A stretch of DNA of 48,454 bases. Origin: an uncultured Ideonella sp. Its GTDB lineage: Bacteria > Pseudomonadota > Gammaproteobacteria > Burkholderiales > Burkholderiaceae. Position 1 is the stretch's first letter. Each line of letters opens with the position of its first letter. Below are positions 8,971-18,841 of this stretch, piece after piece. The notes beneath the pieces are model-generated. The model was not told the origin of the DNA. It made no database searches and saw nothing but the letters and a program-made list of their open reading frames with translations. Made by a program: the position numbers and the translations under genes. Location: the NCBI GenBank assembly GCA_946479475.1, contig CAMLGG010000005.1, positions 1 through 48,454 of the forward strand. The letters are read 5' to 3'.

Positions 8971-9635
8971 TTCGTGTCGAATCCCTGACCAAGAGCTACC
9001 TGACGCTGCACGGACGCAAGACAGTCTTCAAGGACTTGAACTTCGAAGTCCCCGAGAACCGCAGCGTGGGGCTGATCGGGCGCAATGGAGCCGGCAAGTC
9101 GACGATGATGAGGCTGCTCGCCGGCGTCGACTTGCCGGACAAGGGCCGCATCGTCACGCCCGAGCGGCTGTCGTGGCCGGTCGGCCTTTCCGGGGGCATG
9201 GTGCCGTCGGCGACGGGGCGCGAGAACGTCCGCTTCGTGTGTCGCCTGTACGGAGTCCGCGGCGAGGGCATGAAGCGCGTCGAGGCCTTCGTGGCCGACT
9301 TCGCCGAGATCGGGGAATGGTTCGACCTGCCGGTGGCGACCTACTCGTCGGGCATGCGCGCGCGGGTCGCATTCGGAACGAGCATGGCGTTCCAGTTCGA
9401 TTACTACCTGATCGACGAGGTCATGGGGGTGGGCGATGTGCGCTTTCGCCTCAAGAGCCGCGAGCTGTTCGCGGAGCGGACCAAGACCGCCAAGCTCATC
9501 CTCGTCTCACACAGCATGAAACTCATCAAGTCGATGTGCGAGGTGGTGGTCCATCTCGACAAGGGCCGCGCCACCGTCTACGAAGACGTCGACGCCGGCA
9601 TTGCAGCTTACGAACGAATGGGAGGGCGTGATTGA
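8967..9635 (+). CDS. kpsT: Capsule-type ABC transporter ATP-binding protein (KpsT/CtrD-like)
   Basis: A 222-residue ATPase with Walker A GRNGAGKST (38-46), a signature motif written YSSGMR (126-131) rather than LSGGQ, Walker B YYLIDEVMGVGD (146-157) and the H-loop His at 182 (LVSHS). The short length and degenerate signature match KpsT and not Wzt, which carries a C-terminal carbohydrate-binding domain; none is present here. It powers export with the KpsM-like permease. It starts in an ATGA overlap with the permease and ends in a TTGA overlap with the KpsE-like gene. Confidence 0.93.
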   Translation: MIRVESLTKSYLTLHGRKTVFKDLNFEVPENRSVGLIGRNGAGKSTMMRLLAGVDLPDKGRIVTPERLSWPVGLSGGMVPSATGRENVRFVCRLYGVRGEGMKRVEAFVADFAEIGEWFDLPVATYSSGMRARVAFGTSMAFQFDYYLIDEVMGVGDVRFRLKSRELFAERTKTAKLILVSHSMKLIKSMCEVVVHLDKGRATVYEDVDAGIAAYERMGGRD

Positions 9636-10753
9636 AGCGCTGGATCCGATATCTGACCGCCCGACGTCTCGCGGTCTGGCTTGTCCTCGCGCCCACTTTG
9701 CTCAGTGGCGCCTACCTGTACTTCCTGGCGGCTGACCGCTACGTCAGCGAATCGGCTCTGACCGTGAAGCAAAGTGGCGAGCAAGCCATAGGCGCCGCCG
9801 GCGACCTCGCCGGGCTGGCGTCGATCTTCCAGGTCACCGGGGTCAACTCGCGCAGCGACCTCACCCTGCTGCAGACCTACATCGGATCGGTGGACATGCT
9901 GCAGATCCTGGAGGCGAAGCTCCACCTGCGCGACGCCTTCTCGGCGCCGCGCAGGGACGTCCTGCTTCGCCTTTCCACCAACGCCAGCCAGGAGGACTTC
10001 CTGGAGTACTACCGGGCGCGCGTCGAGGCTCGCTTCGATGACACCAACGGCTTGCTGATCCTGCGCACGCAGGGGTTCACGCCCGAGCAGGCGCAGGCGA
10101 TCAACAAGACCATCGTCGACGCTTGCGAGGAGTTCATCAACCGCATCTCGCAGCGCCTCGCCCAGGAGCAGACCGCTTTCGCGGCGAAGGAGCTCGGCAC
10201 CGCGATCGCCAGGTACCGCTCGGCGAAGGACAAGATGTTCACCTTCCAGGAGCGCCACCACGTTCTGGATCCGACGGCGCAGGCGGAGGCGAATACCGCC
10301 ATCACGACCGAACTGCAGGCCCGGCTGTCGCGCCTGGAAGCCGACTTGCGCGCCATGTCGTCGTACATGTCGGAGAACTCCTTCCAGATCCGCACCCTGC
10401 GCGAGCAGATCGATGCCGCCCGGGACCAGATCGCCGCCGAGGCGACACGTGGGACGAAGAACACGGTGACGGGGACGCGCCTGAATTCGCTGGCCGCGGA
10501 TTTCCGCGAGCTTCAGATCGAGGTGGATTTTGCGGAGCAGGCCTACAAGTCCGCCGCGGTGTCGATGGAAACCGCCCGGCTCGAATCGACCCGCAAGATC
10601 AAGACGCTGGTCATGGTGGCGTCGCCGCCCAAGCCCCAGGACCCTGCGTATCCGAGGCGCGCGTATGACCTGCTCGCCCTGGCACTCGGCTTCGCGTTGC
10701 TGTTCGGCGTCGCCCGCCTGCTCATTGCAACCATCGAGGATCACCTCGACTGA
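9632..10753 (+). CDS. kpsE: KpsE/CtrB-like polysaccharide co-polymerase, inner-membrane capsule export protein
   Basis: A 373-residue protein with one N-terminal (about 13-33) and one C-terminal (about 345-366) membrane segment, and a long periplasmic alpha-helical middle with coiled-coil tendency (about 180-320). The short Pro-rich stretch before the second segment (SPPKPQDPAYPRR) is a hallmark of Wzz/KpsE/CtrB proteins. It lacks the kinase domain of Wzc. It should link the ABC exporter to an outer-membrane channel, but no KpsD/CtrA/Wza gene is present in the window. The start is TTG at 9632, which overlaps the ATPase stop (TTGA); no in-frame ATG lies close by. Confidence 0.9.
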   Translation: MKRWIRYLTARRLAVWLVLAPTLLSGAYLYFLAADRYVSESALTVKQSGEQAIGAAGDLAGLASIFQVTGVNSRSDLTLLQTYIGSVDMLQILEAKLHLRDAFSAPRRDVLLRLSTNASQEDFLEYYRARVEARFDDTNGLLILRTQGFTPEQAQAINKTIVDACEEFINRISQRLAQEQTAFAAKELGTAIARYRSAKDKMFTFQERHHVLDPTAQAEANTAITTELQARLSRLEADLRAMSSYMSENSFQIRTLREQIDAARDQIAAEATRGTKNTVTGTRLNSLAADFRELQIEVDFAEQAYKSAAVSMETARLESTRKIKTLVMVASPPKPQDPAYPRRAYDLLALALGFALLFGVARLLIATIEDHLD

Positions 10754-10771
10754 CGATTGCAGGTCTAGGGC

Positions 10772-13321
10772 GTGAAGGACTGGAAGCGTGACAGGGTCTG
10801 GCTGGCGGCCAGCCGGGCGGCCGTGGAGGCCGCCGAAGAAGCTGATGTGGTCTTCGTGACCACGGAGTTCCTTGAACTCCATCCGCGCTTCGTGCCGCTG
10901 GAGTACAGCTGGGGACTCGGTCCGGATGGCCGGCGCGTGGCCTGGTGCTGCGGCAAGGACGACGCCTACCGGTTGGCGCCGTGGGTCCACGAGGGCAGGG
11001 CGGATCGCAAGGAGTGCCGCTGGGCAAATGAGGCTTTCGTGCTGGGCGGCCGATTCCAGTGGTCGCGTCGGCCTTCGCTGCTGAGCCTGCACCACTGGCA
11101 GTCGTGGCGGGACAGGGTGCGTGCCCATCTCGCCGGCGCACGGCTGCGTTCGGCGGCGTTGCGGCCGGCGCCGGGCTCGGCCTCCACCCATGGCCCGAGA
11201 GTCCTGGTGGTCGGTGCATCGGGGATGGGCAACGTCGGTGACGATCTGCTGGCGTACGTGCTGGCCCAGATGCTTCGGCGTGAGGCGCGGGCTCGCGTCT
11301 GGTGGTGTGATTCCAACGTCGCCCTGCTCGACCTGAAGCAATTCGATGCCGTCGTCGTTGGCGGTGGCGGCCTGGTGTACGCGAGCCGCGACGGGCGCAA
11401 CGAGACCCAGAACCTGGCCAACTACCTCAAGTTCGGCCCGATGTGCCATCAACTCGGCATGCCGGTGGCGATGATCGGCGTGTCCGACCAGGACCACGCC
11501 AGGGGACTGGATCGGGACGAGGCCACGCGCGAGTTCGTCCGCCACTGCATGCCTCTGTTCGGGCGCTCCACCACCCGGGACATGTACAGCGCCGGCCTGC
11601 TCCGGCGACTGGGCATGGCACACGTGCGGCCAGGGCCCGACTTGCTGTTCGCCTGGACCCTGCGCGCGCGGCGTGCCGTCCGGCCGGTGTCGAAGCCGCC
11701 TCGGCTCGCCATGGCCGGCGAACTTCTGGATTATCCGCACATGGCGATGGCCCTCGAGGATCCAGCCAGCCCGGCGCGCGCGGCGCTGGCCGGGCTCGAC
11801 GTGGACCTCGTGCTGATGTCCAACGACGACATCCCGCACGCGCAACGGCTGCGCGTGCTCCTCGCCCAAGCCGGTGCAACGGCGACCATACAGGACTATC
11901 GCAGCGGCTCGTTCGAGACGCTGGTCGAAGCCCTGTCCCAGTACCGCGGGCTGGTGACCACCCGCTTCCACGGGGTGGTCATGGCGATGATGTGCAACAT
12001 CCCCGTGCTCGCGCTGGATGGCCCCGAGGGAAAGAAGGCGCGCCTGCTCAAGTGGGCCGCGCCCGAGTCCGCTTGCCTCCTGACCACCGATGTCCCGGCC
12101 GGGGACGGGGTGGCGCGCATCGCCGCAGCGTTTTCGGGCGAGATGTCGGCGGTGCCGCCGGCGCGCGCCCGCAACTTGTCCATGCGGATGGGCGTGCACG
12201 TCCAGGCCGTGCGCAACCTGCTTCGCCCCTGGATGACGGCCGAGGCGACGGAGCCGGGCGACGCACCGGACGGCGCCATCGACGACCCGGAGCTGGTACC
12301 GCTGCCGCCGACGCCCGAGGTGGCCCAGAAATACCGCACCCGCAGCCTGGTGCGCAACGAGCGCGACGCCGGCGGCAGCGTGGGACTGTGCTGGGCCGCC
12401 TCGACCAAGGACACGGACGGCTACGCCAATCTCGGAGACGCGCTGAGCGCCGTCATAGTCGCGGCCTTGTCCGGGCGCCGGGTCCACCACGTCGATTTCG
12501 GGCGTCCCGAGCCCAAGCTCGTGGCAGTCGGCAGCATCGCTCACGCCATTCACGGCGGCGAGGCCGTGATCTGGGGCAGCGGTGTGTCGGTGCGCGGGGG
12601 CGCACTGGTTCAGAACGTGCCGCGCACCCACTACGACGTCCGGGCGGTGCGCGGACCGATCAGCGCGCGCCATCTCCGCGCCTTCTGCATACCAGTGCCC
12701 GAGGTCTACGGCGATCCGGTCTGGTTTCTTCCGAGCATCTTCAACGAGCCCGTTCCGAAGAGGTACGAACTCGGGGTGATCCCTCATATCCAGGATGTCG
12801 AGGGCTTTGGGCCTGCCGCCAGACCACCTGCGGACTCACTGCGGTACGTGATCGGCCCCGAAGACGCCGGTTCGGTCGTCCTGATCAACACCTGGCATGA
12901 CCCGACCTGGCGCGGCATCCAGGCCACCTTGCGGGCAATCCTGTCATGCAAGCGCATCGTCTCGCAGAGCTTTCACGGGGTCGTGATCGCAGAGGCCTTC
13001 GGCATCCCGGTGCTCCACTACAGGCAGATGTCGGGCGCCGGCAATCGGCCGATCACGATCTCGCTGCGCGAGGACTGCAACACCGACCCGCGGATCTGGG
13101 AGTTCTACAAGGGCGGGACGCGAGCCCACTACGAGATGTACGCGCAGCGGCGCGACCAGCACACGGACTGGCAGGCGGTGATGAGGGCGGTGGATGAAAG
13201 GTGGGAGCCGTTCGCGTACGACGCCGCGGCCTTGGCGGAGAGCTTCCCGTTGCCTCTGGCCTACGACCCGTTGACCGCACGCGTGCCCTCCACCCGAAAC
13301 CTCGAATCACTCCGCTTCTGA
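10772..13321 (+). CDS. Tandem two-domain polysaccharide pyruvyltransferase
   Basis: An 849-residue protein made of two PF04230-type halves. Domain 1 (about 143-430) has GASGMGNVGDDLL at 148-160 and VVVGGGG at 194-200, and ends with TTRFHG at 396-401. Domain 2 (about 537-760) has DGYANLGDALS at 549-559, VIWGSGVS at 599-606, VRGPISARH at 626-634 and SQSFHG at 731-736. Both halves keep the glycine-rich N-terminal motif and the late R/S-FHG motif, so both may be active. The family transfers pyruvate from phosphoenolpyruvate to a sugar to form a ketal, as in CsaB, GumL and ExoV. An N-terminal segment of about 140 residues matches nothing I recognise. Start is GTG, 18 bases after the KpsE-like stop. 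Confidence 0.85.
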   Translation: MKDWKRDRVWLAASRAAVEAAEEADVVFVTTEFLELHPRFVPLEYSWGLGPDGRRVAWCCGKDDAYRLAPWVHEGRADRKECRWANEAFVLGGRFQWSRRPSLLSLHHWQSWRDRVRAHLAGARLRSAALRPAPGSASTHGPRVLVVGASGMGNVGDDLLAYVLAQMLRREARARVWWCDSNVALLDLKQFDAVVVGGGGLVYASRDGRNETQNLANYLKFGPMCHQLGMPVAMIGVSDQDHARGLDRDEATREFVRHCMPLFGRSTTRDMYSAGLLRRLGMAHVRPGPDLLFAWTLRARRAVRPVSKPPRLAMAGELLDYPHMAMALEDPASPARAALAGLDVDLVLMSNDDIPHAQRLRVLLAQAGATATIQDYRSGSFETLVEALSQYRGLVTTRFHGVVMAMMCNIPVLALDGPEGKKARLLKWAAPESACLLTTDVPAGDGVARIAAAFSGEMSAVPPARARNLSMRMGVHVQAVRNLLRPWMTAEATEPGDAPDGAIDDPELVPLPPTPEVAQKYRTRSLVRNERDAGGSVGLCWAASTKDTDGYANLGDALSAVIVAALSGRRVHHVDFGRPEPKLVAVGSIAHAIHGGEAVIWGSGVSVRGGALVQNVPRTHYDVRAVRGPISARHLRAFCIPVPEVYGDPVWFLPSIFNEPVPKRYELGVIPHIQDVEGFGPAARPPADSLRYVIGPEDAGSVVLINTWHDPTWRGIQATLRAILSCKRIVSQSFHGVVIAEAFGIPVLHYRQMSGAGNRPITISLREDCNTDPRIWEFYKGGTRAHYEMYAQRRDQHTDWQAVMRAVDERWEPFAYDAAALAESFPLPLAYDPLTARVPSTRNLESLRF

Positions 13322-13338
13322 TCGAAGCAGCGACCGAT

Positions 13339-14694
13339 ATGCCGCCCACCGAACACACCGCCGCTTCGCCGATCCCCGCCGCCTTGCAGCAAGCCAGTGG
13401 CCGTCCGCTGCGGGTGGCCGTGGACGGCTTCAATCTCTCCCTGGAACGCGGCACCGGCGTGGCCACCTACGGCCGCAACCTTTGCCAGATGCTCAAGCAC
13501 CTGGGAGCGGAGGTGGACATCCTCTACGGGGCGGCCATCAAGGCGAAGTACGACGACCTCCTGAAGGAGGTGATGTTCTTCGACATGAGGCCGCCGTCGA
13601 TCCACAAGATCATCCGCACGCTCAAGACCTTCAGGGCCATCGGCTGGCGGAATCGGCACACCGCTTTCCGGATACCTGTCACAGGGGCGGTGGTCACGCA
13701 AGGGGTTGCCGGTCGCCTCCCGCCCTTCGACCGCCTGTGGAACGCCTATCGCGTCTTCGATCGCGCGCAGGTGAAGTTCGACCTGTTCGGATCGCTGCAG
13801 CGCGTCAGGCTGCCACAGCCTCCCGACGTGATGCACTGGACCTACCCGCTCGCGGTGCGGTCTCCCGGCGTGCCGAACATCTACACGATTCACGATCTCG
13901 TTCCGCTTCGGCTGCCGTACACGACACTGGACAGGAAAGCCGGGTATCTCAAGCTCCTGCAGTGGATTGCCAGGACGGCCGACCACATCGTCACCGTTTC
14001 CGAGGCGTCCAAGCGCGACATCGTGCAATTGCTGGGTGTGCCGGAGCACCGCGTCACGAACACCTACCAGGCGGTCCACCTACCGCGCGACCTCCTGGAG
14101 ATGGGTGACGACGAGGTTGCGGACACAGTCGCCGCGGTGCACGGGCTGGAGCCGCGAAGCTACTTCCTCTTCTATGGCGCCATCGAGCCCAAGAAGAACA
14201 TAGGCCGCATCATCGAAGCCTTTCTGTCGGCAGGCACGAACGCGGAACTGGTCATCGTCGGGGCGAAGGCATGGCGCTCGGTGGCGGAAACGCGCCTGCT
14301 GGAAGGGCCTTCGTCCAGCGAGCGACGCATCCGCCGGATCGATTACCTGCCGTTCTCCATGCTGGTGAAGATGATCCGCGCGGCCAGGGCGGTGGTCTTC
14401 CCGTCCCTGTACGAGGGGTTCGGGCTGCCTGTGCTCGAGGCGATGGCCTTGGGCACGCCGGTGATCGCGTCCAAGACCGCCGCCGTGCCGGAGGTCGCCG
14501 GCGACGCCGCCTTGCTCGTCGATCCCTACAGCACCGATGAGATCGCCCAGGCGATGCGCTCCCTGGACCAGGACGACGACCTCTGCTTCGAGCTCGTGCG
14601 TCGCGGCAGGCTTCGAGCGGAGCTGTTCTCCGAGGCGCAATACATGGCCCGCCTTCGAGACCTTTACGCCAGGATCGGCGTGGCAGCGTGCTGA
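13339..14694 (+). CDS. Family 4 glycosyltransferase
   Basis: A 451-residue GT-B enzyme. The N-terminal domain starts with [22 protein letters not shown] and contains [11 protein letters not shown]; the C-terminal domain has [17 protein letters not shown] and the donor-binding E-x7-E pair E359/E367 in [19 protein letters not shown]. This pattern matches mannosyl- or rhamnosyltransferases of the RfaB/WbaZ type. No membrane segment is visible. ATG at 13339 lies 17 bases after the previous stop; the frame is open further upstream but only inside the pyruvyltransferase gene. Donor and acceptor are not predictable. Confidence 0.9.
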   Translation: MPPTEHTAASPIPAALQQASGRPLRVAVDGFNLSLERGTGVATYGRNLCQMLKHLGAEVDILYGAAIKAKYDDLLKEVMFFDMRPPSIHKIIRTLKTFRAIGWRNRHTAFRIPVTGAVVTQGVAGRLPPFDRLWNAYRVFDRAQVKFDLFGSLQRVRLPQPPDVMHWTYPLAVRSPGVPNIYTIHDLVPLRLPYTTLDRKAGYLKLLQWIARTADHIVTVSEASKRDIVQLLGVPEHRVTNTYQAVHLPRDLLEMGDDEVADTVAAVHGLEPRSYFLFYGAIEPKKNIGRIIEAFLSAGTNAELVIVGAKAWRSVAETRLLEGPSSSERRIRRIDYLPFSMLVKMIRAARAVVFPSLYEGFGLPVLEAMALGTPVIASKTAAVPEVAGDAALLVDPYSTDEIAQAMRSLDQDDDLCFELVRRGRLRAELFSEAQYMARLRDLYARIGVAAC

Positions 14695-16385
14695 AAGACC
14701 GGCTGCGTCGGCTCGTGGCGGCCTGGCGCCGCAGGCGGGCCGATCCCGGGCGCCTGATGTCGCGCTGTTGGCCCGCGCTGGAGCCGCTGGCGCCGGCAGG
14801 CCCGCCGGCGCTGCAGTGGGCCGCTGTCCTGCGGCAGCTGGTCAGACGCCGCGCCGTGGTCGGTGCCGGGGACTGGGCGCTCGCCCGCGGCCATGTCGAA
14901 CTGGCCCTGGAGATCGCGCGTCGCGCGGTGCAGGCGCATCCTGGCGTGGCGACGCTGCGTGCCGGGTGCCGGATCGCGTTCAACGCGGCGGCCATCGATC
15001 AGGCCGCGCGGTGGGCCGACGACCTGCGCGCGCTGGATCCCGCCGGCGAAGACGATCGCGCACTGATGGCCGCGATCGCCGAACGCCGTGCAGTGCTGGA
15101 TCGGCTGCGCGAACCGCCCCGGCGGGTGCCCGTCGACGGCGTCCGGCGTCGCGTGGCCTGCCTGCTCGCGTACAGCCTGCCCTGCACCTCGAACGGCTAC
15201 GCCACGCGTTCGCACGGCCTGCTGAGCGCTGTCGCGGCGCGCGGCTGGGAGGTCATGCCCTACACGCGGCCCGGCTATCCGGGCGACAGCGATCGGTCGC
15301 TGGCCGACCAGGTCCTGCCGGCCCAGGAATGGGTCGGCGCCCTGCGCTATGGCCGCCTGCAGGAGGCTTCCCGGCGGCGGCTCGGGCACATGGCCTACAT
15401 CCAGGCGGCTGCGGACGAGATCGGGCGAATGCTGCATTCCCGGCGGCCGGGGATCGTCCACGCCGCCTCGAACTACATGACCGCCATGCCCGCCTGCATG
15501 GCGGCGCAGGAAGCGGGGCTGCCCTTCGTGTACGAAGTGCGCGGCTTCTGGGACGTGACCCGGGCTTCCTCCGATCCGGCATTCGCGTTCACGAGCGAAT
15601 ACCGGTTCCTGCGCATGTTCGAGCGCGAGCTGCTTCGGCGCGCCGACGCCGTGATCACCCTGACGCCGGCCATGAAGCAAGAGCTGGTGCGCCGAGGAGC
15701 GGACGAGCGGCGGATCTTCGTGGCTCCCAACGCGGTGGACGTCGACGCGCTGGTTCCGGTGCCGCGGGACCTGGAGCTCGCCCGGTCGTTGGCGCTGCCG
15801 CCGGACGAGCCGGTCATCGGCTACGCGGGTTCCTTCGTGGACTACGAAGGTCTCGAGCTCCTGGTGGAGGCCGTCGGCCTTCTTCGTTCGGGCGGCTTGC
15901 GGTGTCACCTGCTGCTCGTCGGCGACGGGCTGGCCCTGCCGGTCGTGGAGCAGCGCGTGGCCGACCTGGGGCTGCAAGGGCACGTGACCCTGGCAGGCCG
16001 AGTCCCTCACGCCGAGGTGGCCCGCTACTACGGCCTGATGGACGTCTGCCCGTTCCCTCGCAAGCCCCTGCCGGTGTGCGAGCTCGTGTCGCCCTTGAAG
16101 CCCTTCGAGGCCATGGCGCTCGGCAAGGCGGTGCTGGTGTCCAGCGTGTCCGCGATGGCGGACGCCATCGAGCCCGGCGTCAACGGCCACGTGTTCGCCA
16201 AGGGCGATGTGGCGGACCTGGCGGCGAAGCTCAGGCACATGCTCGAGCGACCGGCGCAGATGCAGGCGCTCGGGCGCAGTGCCCGCCAGTGGGTGCGAAG
16301 CCGGCGCACCTGGGAGCGGTCGGCCGAGCAGGTGGAATTCGCCTATGAGCAGGCCCGGGAATCGGGCCCGGTCCAGTTCGCGTGA
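14688..16385 (+). CDS. Family 4 glycosyltransferase with N-terminal helical (TPR-like) region
   Basis: A 565-residue protein. Residues 1-150 are alpha-helical, Ala/Arg-rich and TPR-like ([23 protein letters not shown]). The GT-B enzyme follows, with [22 protein letters not shown] and the segment [13 protein letters not shown], then [19 protein letters not shown] and [19 protein letters not shown] donor-site motifs. The same VYEVRG-W and SPLKPxEAMAxGK motifs occur in the GT4 parts of the genes at 18842 and 28579, so these three are paralogous. Start is GTG, overlapping the previous stop by 7 bases. Confidence 0.87.
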   Translation: MLKDRLRRLVAAWRRRRADPGRLMSRCWPALEPLAPAGPPALQWAAVLRQLVRRRAVVGAGDWALARGHVELALEIARRAVQAHPGVATLRAGCRIAFNAAAIDQAARWADDLRALDPAGEDDRALMAAIAERRAVLDRLREPPRRVPVDGVRRRVACLLAYSLPCTSNGYATRSHGLLSAVAARGWEVMPYTRPGYPGDSDRSLADQVLPAQEWVGALRYGRLQEASRRRLGHMAYIQAAADEIGRMLHSRRPGIVHAASNYMTAMPACMAAQEAGLPFVYEVRGFWDVTRASSDPAFAFTSEYRFLRMFERELLRRADAVITLTPAMKQELVRRGADERRIFVAPNAVDVDALVPVPRDLELARSLALPPDEPVIGYAGSFVDYEGLELLVEAVGLLRSGGLRCHLLLVGDGLALPVVEQRVADLGLQGHVTLAGRVPHAEVARYYGLMDVCPFPRKPLPVCELVSPLKPFEAMALGKAVLVSSVSAMADAIEPGVNGHVFAKGDVADLAAKLRHMLERPAQMQALGRSARQWVRSRRTWERSAEQVEFAYEQARESGPVQFA

Positions 16386-16390
16386 TCAGC

Positions 16391-16396
16391 GATAAT
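16391..16396 (+). promoter_or_regulatory. Possible internal -10 box before wecB
   Basis: GATAAT in a short AT-richer patch 28 bases upstream of the wecB ATG. No -35 match is visible. It may give wecB-wecC separate transcription and argues against the GTG at 16382 as the wecB start. Confidence 0.25.
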
Positions 16397-16423
16397 TCTC
16401 CGTTTACCGTCCAAGCCATCCCC

Positions 16424-17569
16424 ATGAAAGTTCTCACGGTCTTCGGGACGCGGCCCGAAGCCATCAAGATGGCGCCGCTGGTCAAGCGGCTCCAGGAAGC
16501 TGCGGGCCTCGAGTGCAGGGTGTGCGTCACGGCGCAGCATCGGCAGATGCTGGACCAGGTGCTGGACCTCTTCCAGATCCGGCCCGATCACGACCTGGAC
16601 CTGATGAAGCCCGGCCAGGACCTGTACTCGATCACCTCGTCCATCCTGCAGTCCATCCGCGGCGTGTACGAGACGGAGAAGCCGGACATCGTGCTGGTGC
16701 ACGGCGACACCACCACGACGTTCGCCGCGACGCTGGCGGCGTTCTACCAACGCATCGCCGTCGGACACGTGGAAGCCGGCTTGCGAACCGGGAACCTGCT
16801 GGCCCCTTGGCCCGAGGAGGCCAATCGAAGGCTCACAGGCGCGCTGGCGAGGCTGCACTTCGCGCCCACGGCGGCTTCTCGCGCCAACCTGCTGCGCGAG
16901 AACGTGCCCGACCAGGATATCGTCGTCACGGGGAACACGGTGATCGACGCCCTCCTGGCGGTCAAGGACATGCTCGAGCAGTCGCCGGTGCTGGCCCAGG
17001 AGATGGAAGCCCGCTTCGCCTTCCTTCGCCCCGGGGCCCGCATGCTGCTCATCACCGGCCACCGGCGCGAGAACTTCGGTGGCGGATTCGAGCGCATCTG
17101 CGATGCGATAGCCCGGGTGGCGCGCCGCTACCCGGAGATGGATGTCGTCTACCCGGTCCATCTGAATCCGAATGTGCAGGAGCCCGTGAACCGCCTGCTG
17201 AGCGGCATAGGGAACGTGCACCTGATAGAGCCCCAGGACTACCTCCCCTTCGTCTACCTGATGGTGCGGTCGACGGTGATCCTGACGGACTCCGGCGGTG
17301 TCCAGGAGGAGGCGCCCGCACTCGGCAAGCCGGTTCTCGTCATGCGCGACACCACCGAGCGGCCCGAGGCCGTCGACGCCGGGACGGTGCGCCTTGTCGG
17401 CACCGACACCGGCAAGATCGTCTCGTCCGTCAGCCTGCTGCTCGACGATGCCGAGCAGTACCGCCGCATGAGCTTTGCCCACAATCCGTATGGCGACGGC
17501 CAGGCGTGCGAGCGCATCGTCGCCGCCCTCTCGTCCCGCCTGCAGCCCCCTTCCGGCCAGCAACCATGA
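16424..17569 (+). CDS. wecB: UDP-N-acetylglucosamine 2-epimerase (non-hydrolysing)
   Basis: A 381-residue protein that begins [15 protein letters not shown], the canonical WecB N-terminus, and carries [33 protein letters not shown] and [10 protein letters not shown] (Asp about 289), all of which are active-site motifs of the family. It interconverts UDP-GlcNAc and UDP-ManNAc in the cytoplasm. An in-frame GTG at 16382 that overlaps the previous stop would add 14 residues ([14 protein letters not shown]) not found in the family, so ATG at 16424 is preferred. The downstream wecC starts in an ATGA overlap, so the pair makes UDP-ManNAcA. Confidence 0.95.
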   Translation: MKVLTVFGTRPEAIKMAPLVKRLQEAAGLECRVCVTAQHRQMLDQVLDLFQIRPDHDLDLMKPGQDLYSITSSILQSIRGVYETEKPDIVLVHGDTTTTFAATLAAFYQRIAVGHVEAGLRTGNLLAPWPEEANRRLTGALARLHFAPTAASRANLLRENVPDQDIVVTGNTVIDALLAVKDMLEQSPVLAQEMEARFAFLRPGARMLLITGHRRENFGGGFERICDAIARVARRYPEMDVVYPVHLNPNVQEPVNRLLSGIGNVHLIEPQDYLPFVYLMVRSTVILTDSGGVQEEAPALGKPVLVMRDTTERPEAVDAGTVRLVGTDTGKIVSSVSLLLDDAEQYRRMSFAHNPYGDGQACERIVAALSSRLQPPSGQQP

Positions 17570-18822
17570 ACACTCCTGCATTCAACAAAGTCTCGATGAT
17601 CGGCCTGGGCTACATCGGCCTGCCGACCGCTGCCATGTTCGCGGCCCGCAAGACCACCGTCGTCGGGGTGGACATCAACCAGCATGCGGTCGACACGATC
17701 AACCAGGGTCGCATCCACATCGTCGAGCCCGAGCTCGACATGATCGTGCGCAGCGCCGTCACGGAGGGGTACCTTCGCGCCACGACGCGCCCGGAAGCCG
17801 CCGATGCATTCCTGATCGCCGTGCCAACGCCGTTCAAGGGTGAACACGAGCCCGACGTGAGCTACGTCAAGGCCGCGGCCGAGTCGATCGCGCCTGTGCT
17901 CAAGAAGGGCGACCTGGTCGTCCTGGAATCGACCTCGCCGGTGGGAACGACCGAACAGATGGTGTGCTGGCTGTCGGAAGCCCGTCCGGACCTTCGCTTC
18001 GCCGGTGCGCACGAAGACGGCGTGGACGTCAACGTCGCGTATTGCCCTGAGCGGGTGCTGCCAGGCCATGTGGTCAGGGAGCTGGTGGCCAACGACCGCA
18101 TCATCGGAGGGCTCACGCCGGCATGTTCGGCGCGGGCGGTCGAGCTCTACCGGACCTTCGTCGAAGGCGAACTGCTGGTCACCAATGCCCGCACGGCCGA
18201 GATGTGCAAGCTGACCGAGAACTCGTTCCGCGACGTCAACATCGCCTTTGCCAACGAGCTCTCGCTGATCTGCGACAAGCTGGAGATCGACGTCTGGGAA
18301 CTGATCCGGCTGGCGAACCACCATCCGCGCGTGAAGATCCTGCAGCCCGGGGCCGGGGTAGGCGGCCATTGCATCGCCGTCGATCCCTGGTTCATCGTCG
18401 ACAAGACGCCCGAGCAGGCTCGACTCATCCGCACCGCCCGCGAGGTCAACGACGGCAAGCCGGGCTGGGTCCTGGAGAAGGTGCGGGAGGCGATCGCCCG
18501 CTGCGGCAAACCCGAGTCCGAGGTGACGCTGGGCGTCCTGGGGCTGGCGTTCAAGCCCAACATCGACGACCTGCGGGAGAGTCCCGCACTGCACATCGCG
18601 GAGCAGCTGGCCCGCGAGACGCGGGCCCGGCTGAAGGTGGTGGAGCCCAATGTCGAGCGGCTGCCTCGCACGCTCGAGGTGGCTGAACTCGTCGAACTGA
18701 GTGTCGCGCTGCAGGACAGCGACATCGTGGTGGTGCTCGTCGGCCACCGCGAGTTCACGGATTTGCGCAGCGTCCTCACCGAACGCCACGATTGCATAGA
18801 CGCCGTCGGCGTGCTGGCCTGA
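17566..18822 (+). CDS. wecC: UDP-N-acetyl-D-mannosamine dehydrogenase
   Basis: A 418-residue UDP-sugar dehydrogenase. NAD-binding GLGYIG lies at 13-18, [12 protein letters not shown] and [10 protein letters not shown] in the first domain, YCPERVLPG in the middle, and the catalytic Cys is C269 in [13 protein letters not shown]. The [10 protein letters not shown] wording separates WecC (ManNAc) from UDP-glucose dehydrogenases. It oxidises UDP-ManNAc to UDP-ManNAcA in two NAD-dependent steps. Coupled to wecB by ATGA. It predicts an acidic ManNAcA residue in the polymer. Confidence 0.95.
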   Translation: MNTPAFNKVSMIGLGYIGLPTAAMFAARKTTVVGVDINQHAVDTINQGRIHIVEPELDMIVRSAVTEGYLRATTRPEAADAFLIAVPTPFKGEHEPDVSYVKAAAESIAPVLKKGDLVVLESTSPVGTTEQMVCWLSEARPDLRFAGAHEDGVDVNVAYCPERVLPGHVVRELVANDRIIGGLTPACSARAVELYRTFVEGELLVTNARTAEMCKLTENSFRDVNIAFANELSLICDKLEIDVWELIRLANHHPRVKILQPGAGVGGHCIAVDPWFIVDKTPEQARLIRTAREVNDGKPGWVLEKVREAIARCGKPESEVTLGVLGLAFKPNIDDLRESPALHIAEQLARETRARLKVVEPNVERLPRTLEVAELVELSVALQDSDIVVVLVGHREFTDLRSVLTERHDCIDAVGVLA

Positions 18823-18841
18823 AGCGGCGCTCCACCAGGCC

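Noticed and set aside
9608..12787. 1059-codon open frame on the minus strand
   Set aside because: It is antisense to the KpsE-like and pyruvyltransferase genes, is rich in His/Arg/Gln/Gly with no recognisable motif, and is a typical shadow of high-GC coding sequence.
16382..16423. GTG start for wecB overlapping the previous stop
   Set aside because: It adds 14 residues absent from WecB proteins, and a -10-like box lies inside it; the ATG at 16424 gives the canonical N-terminus.
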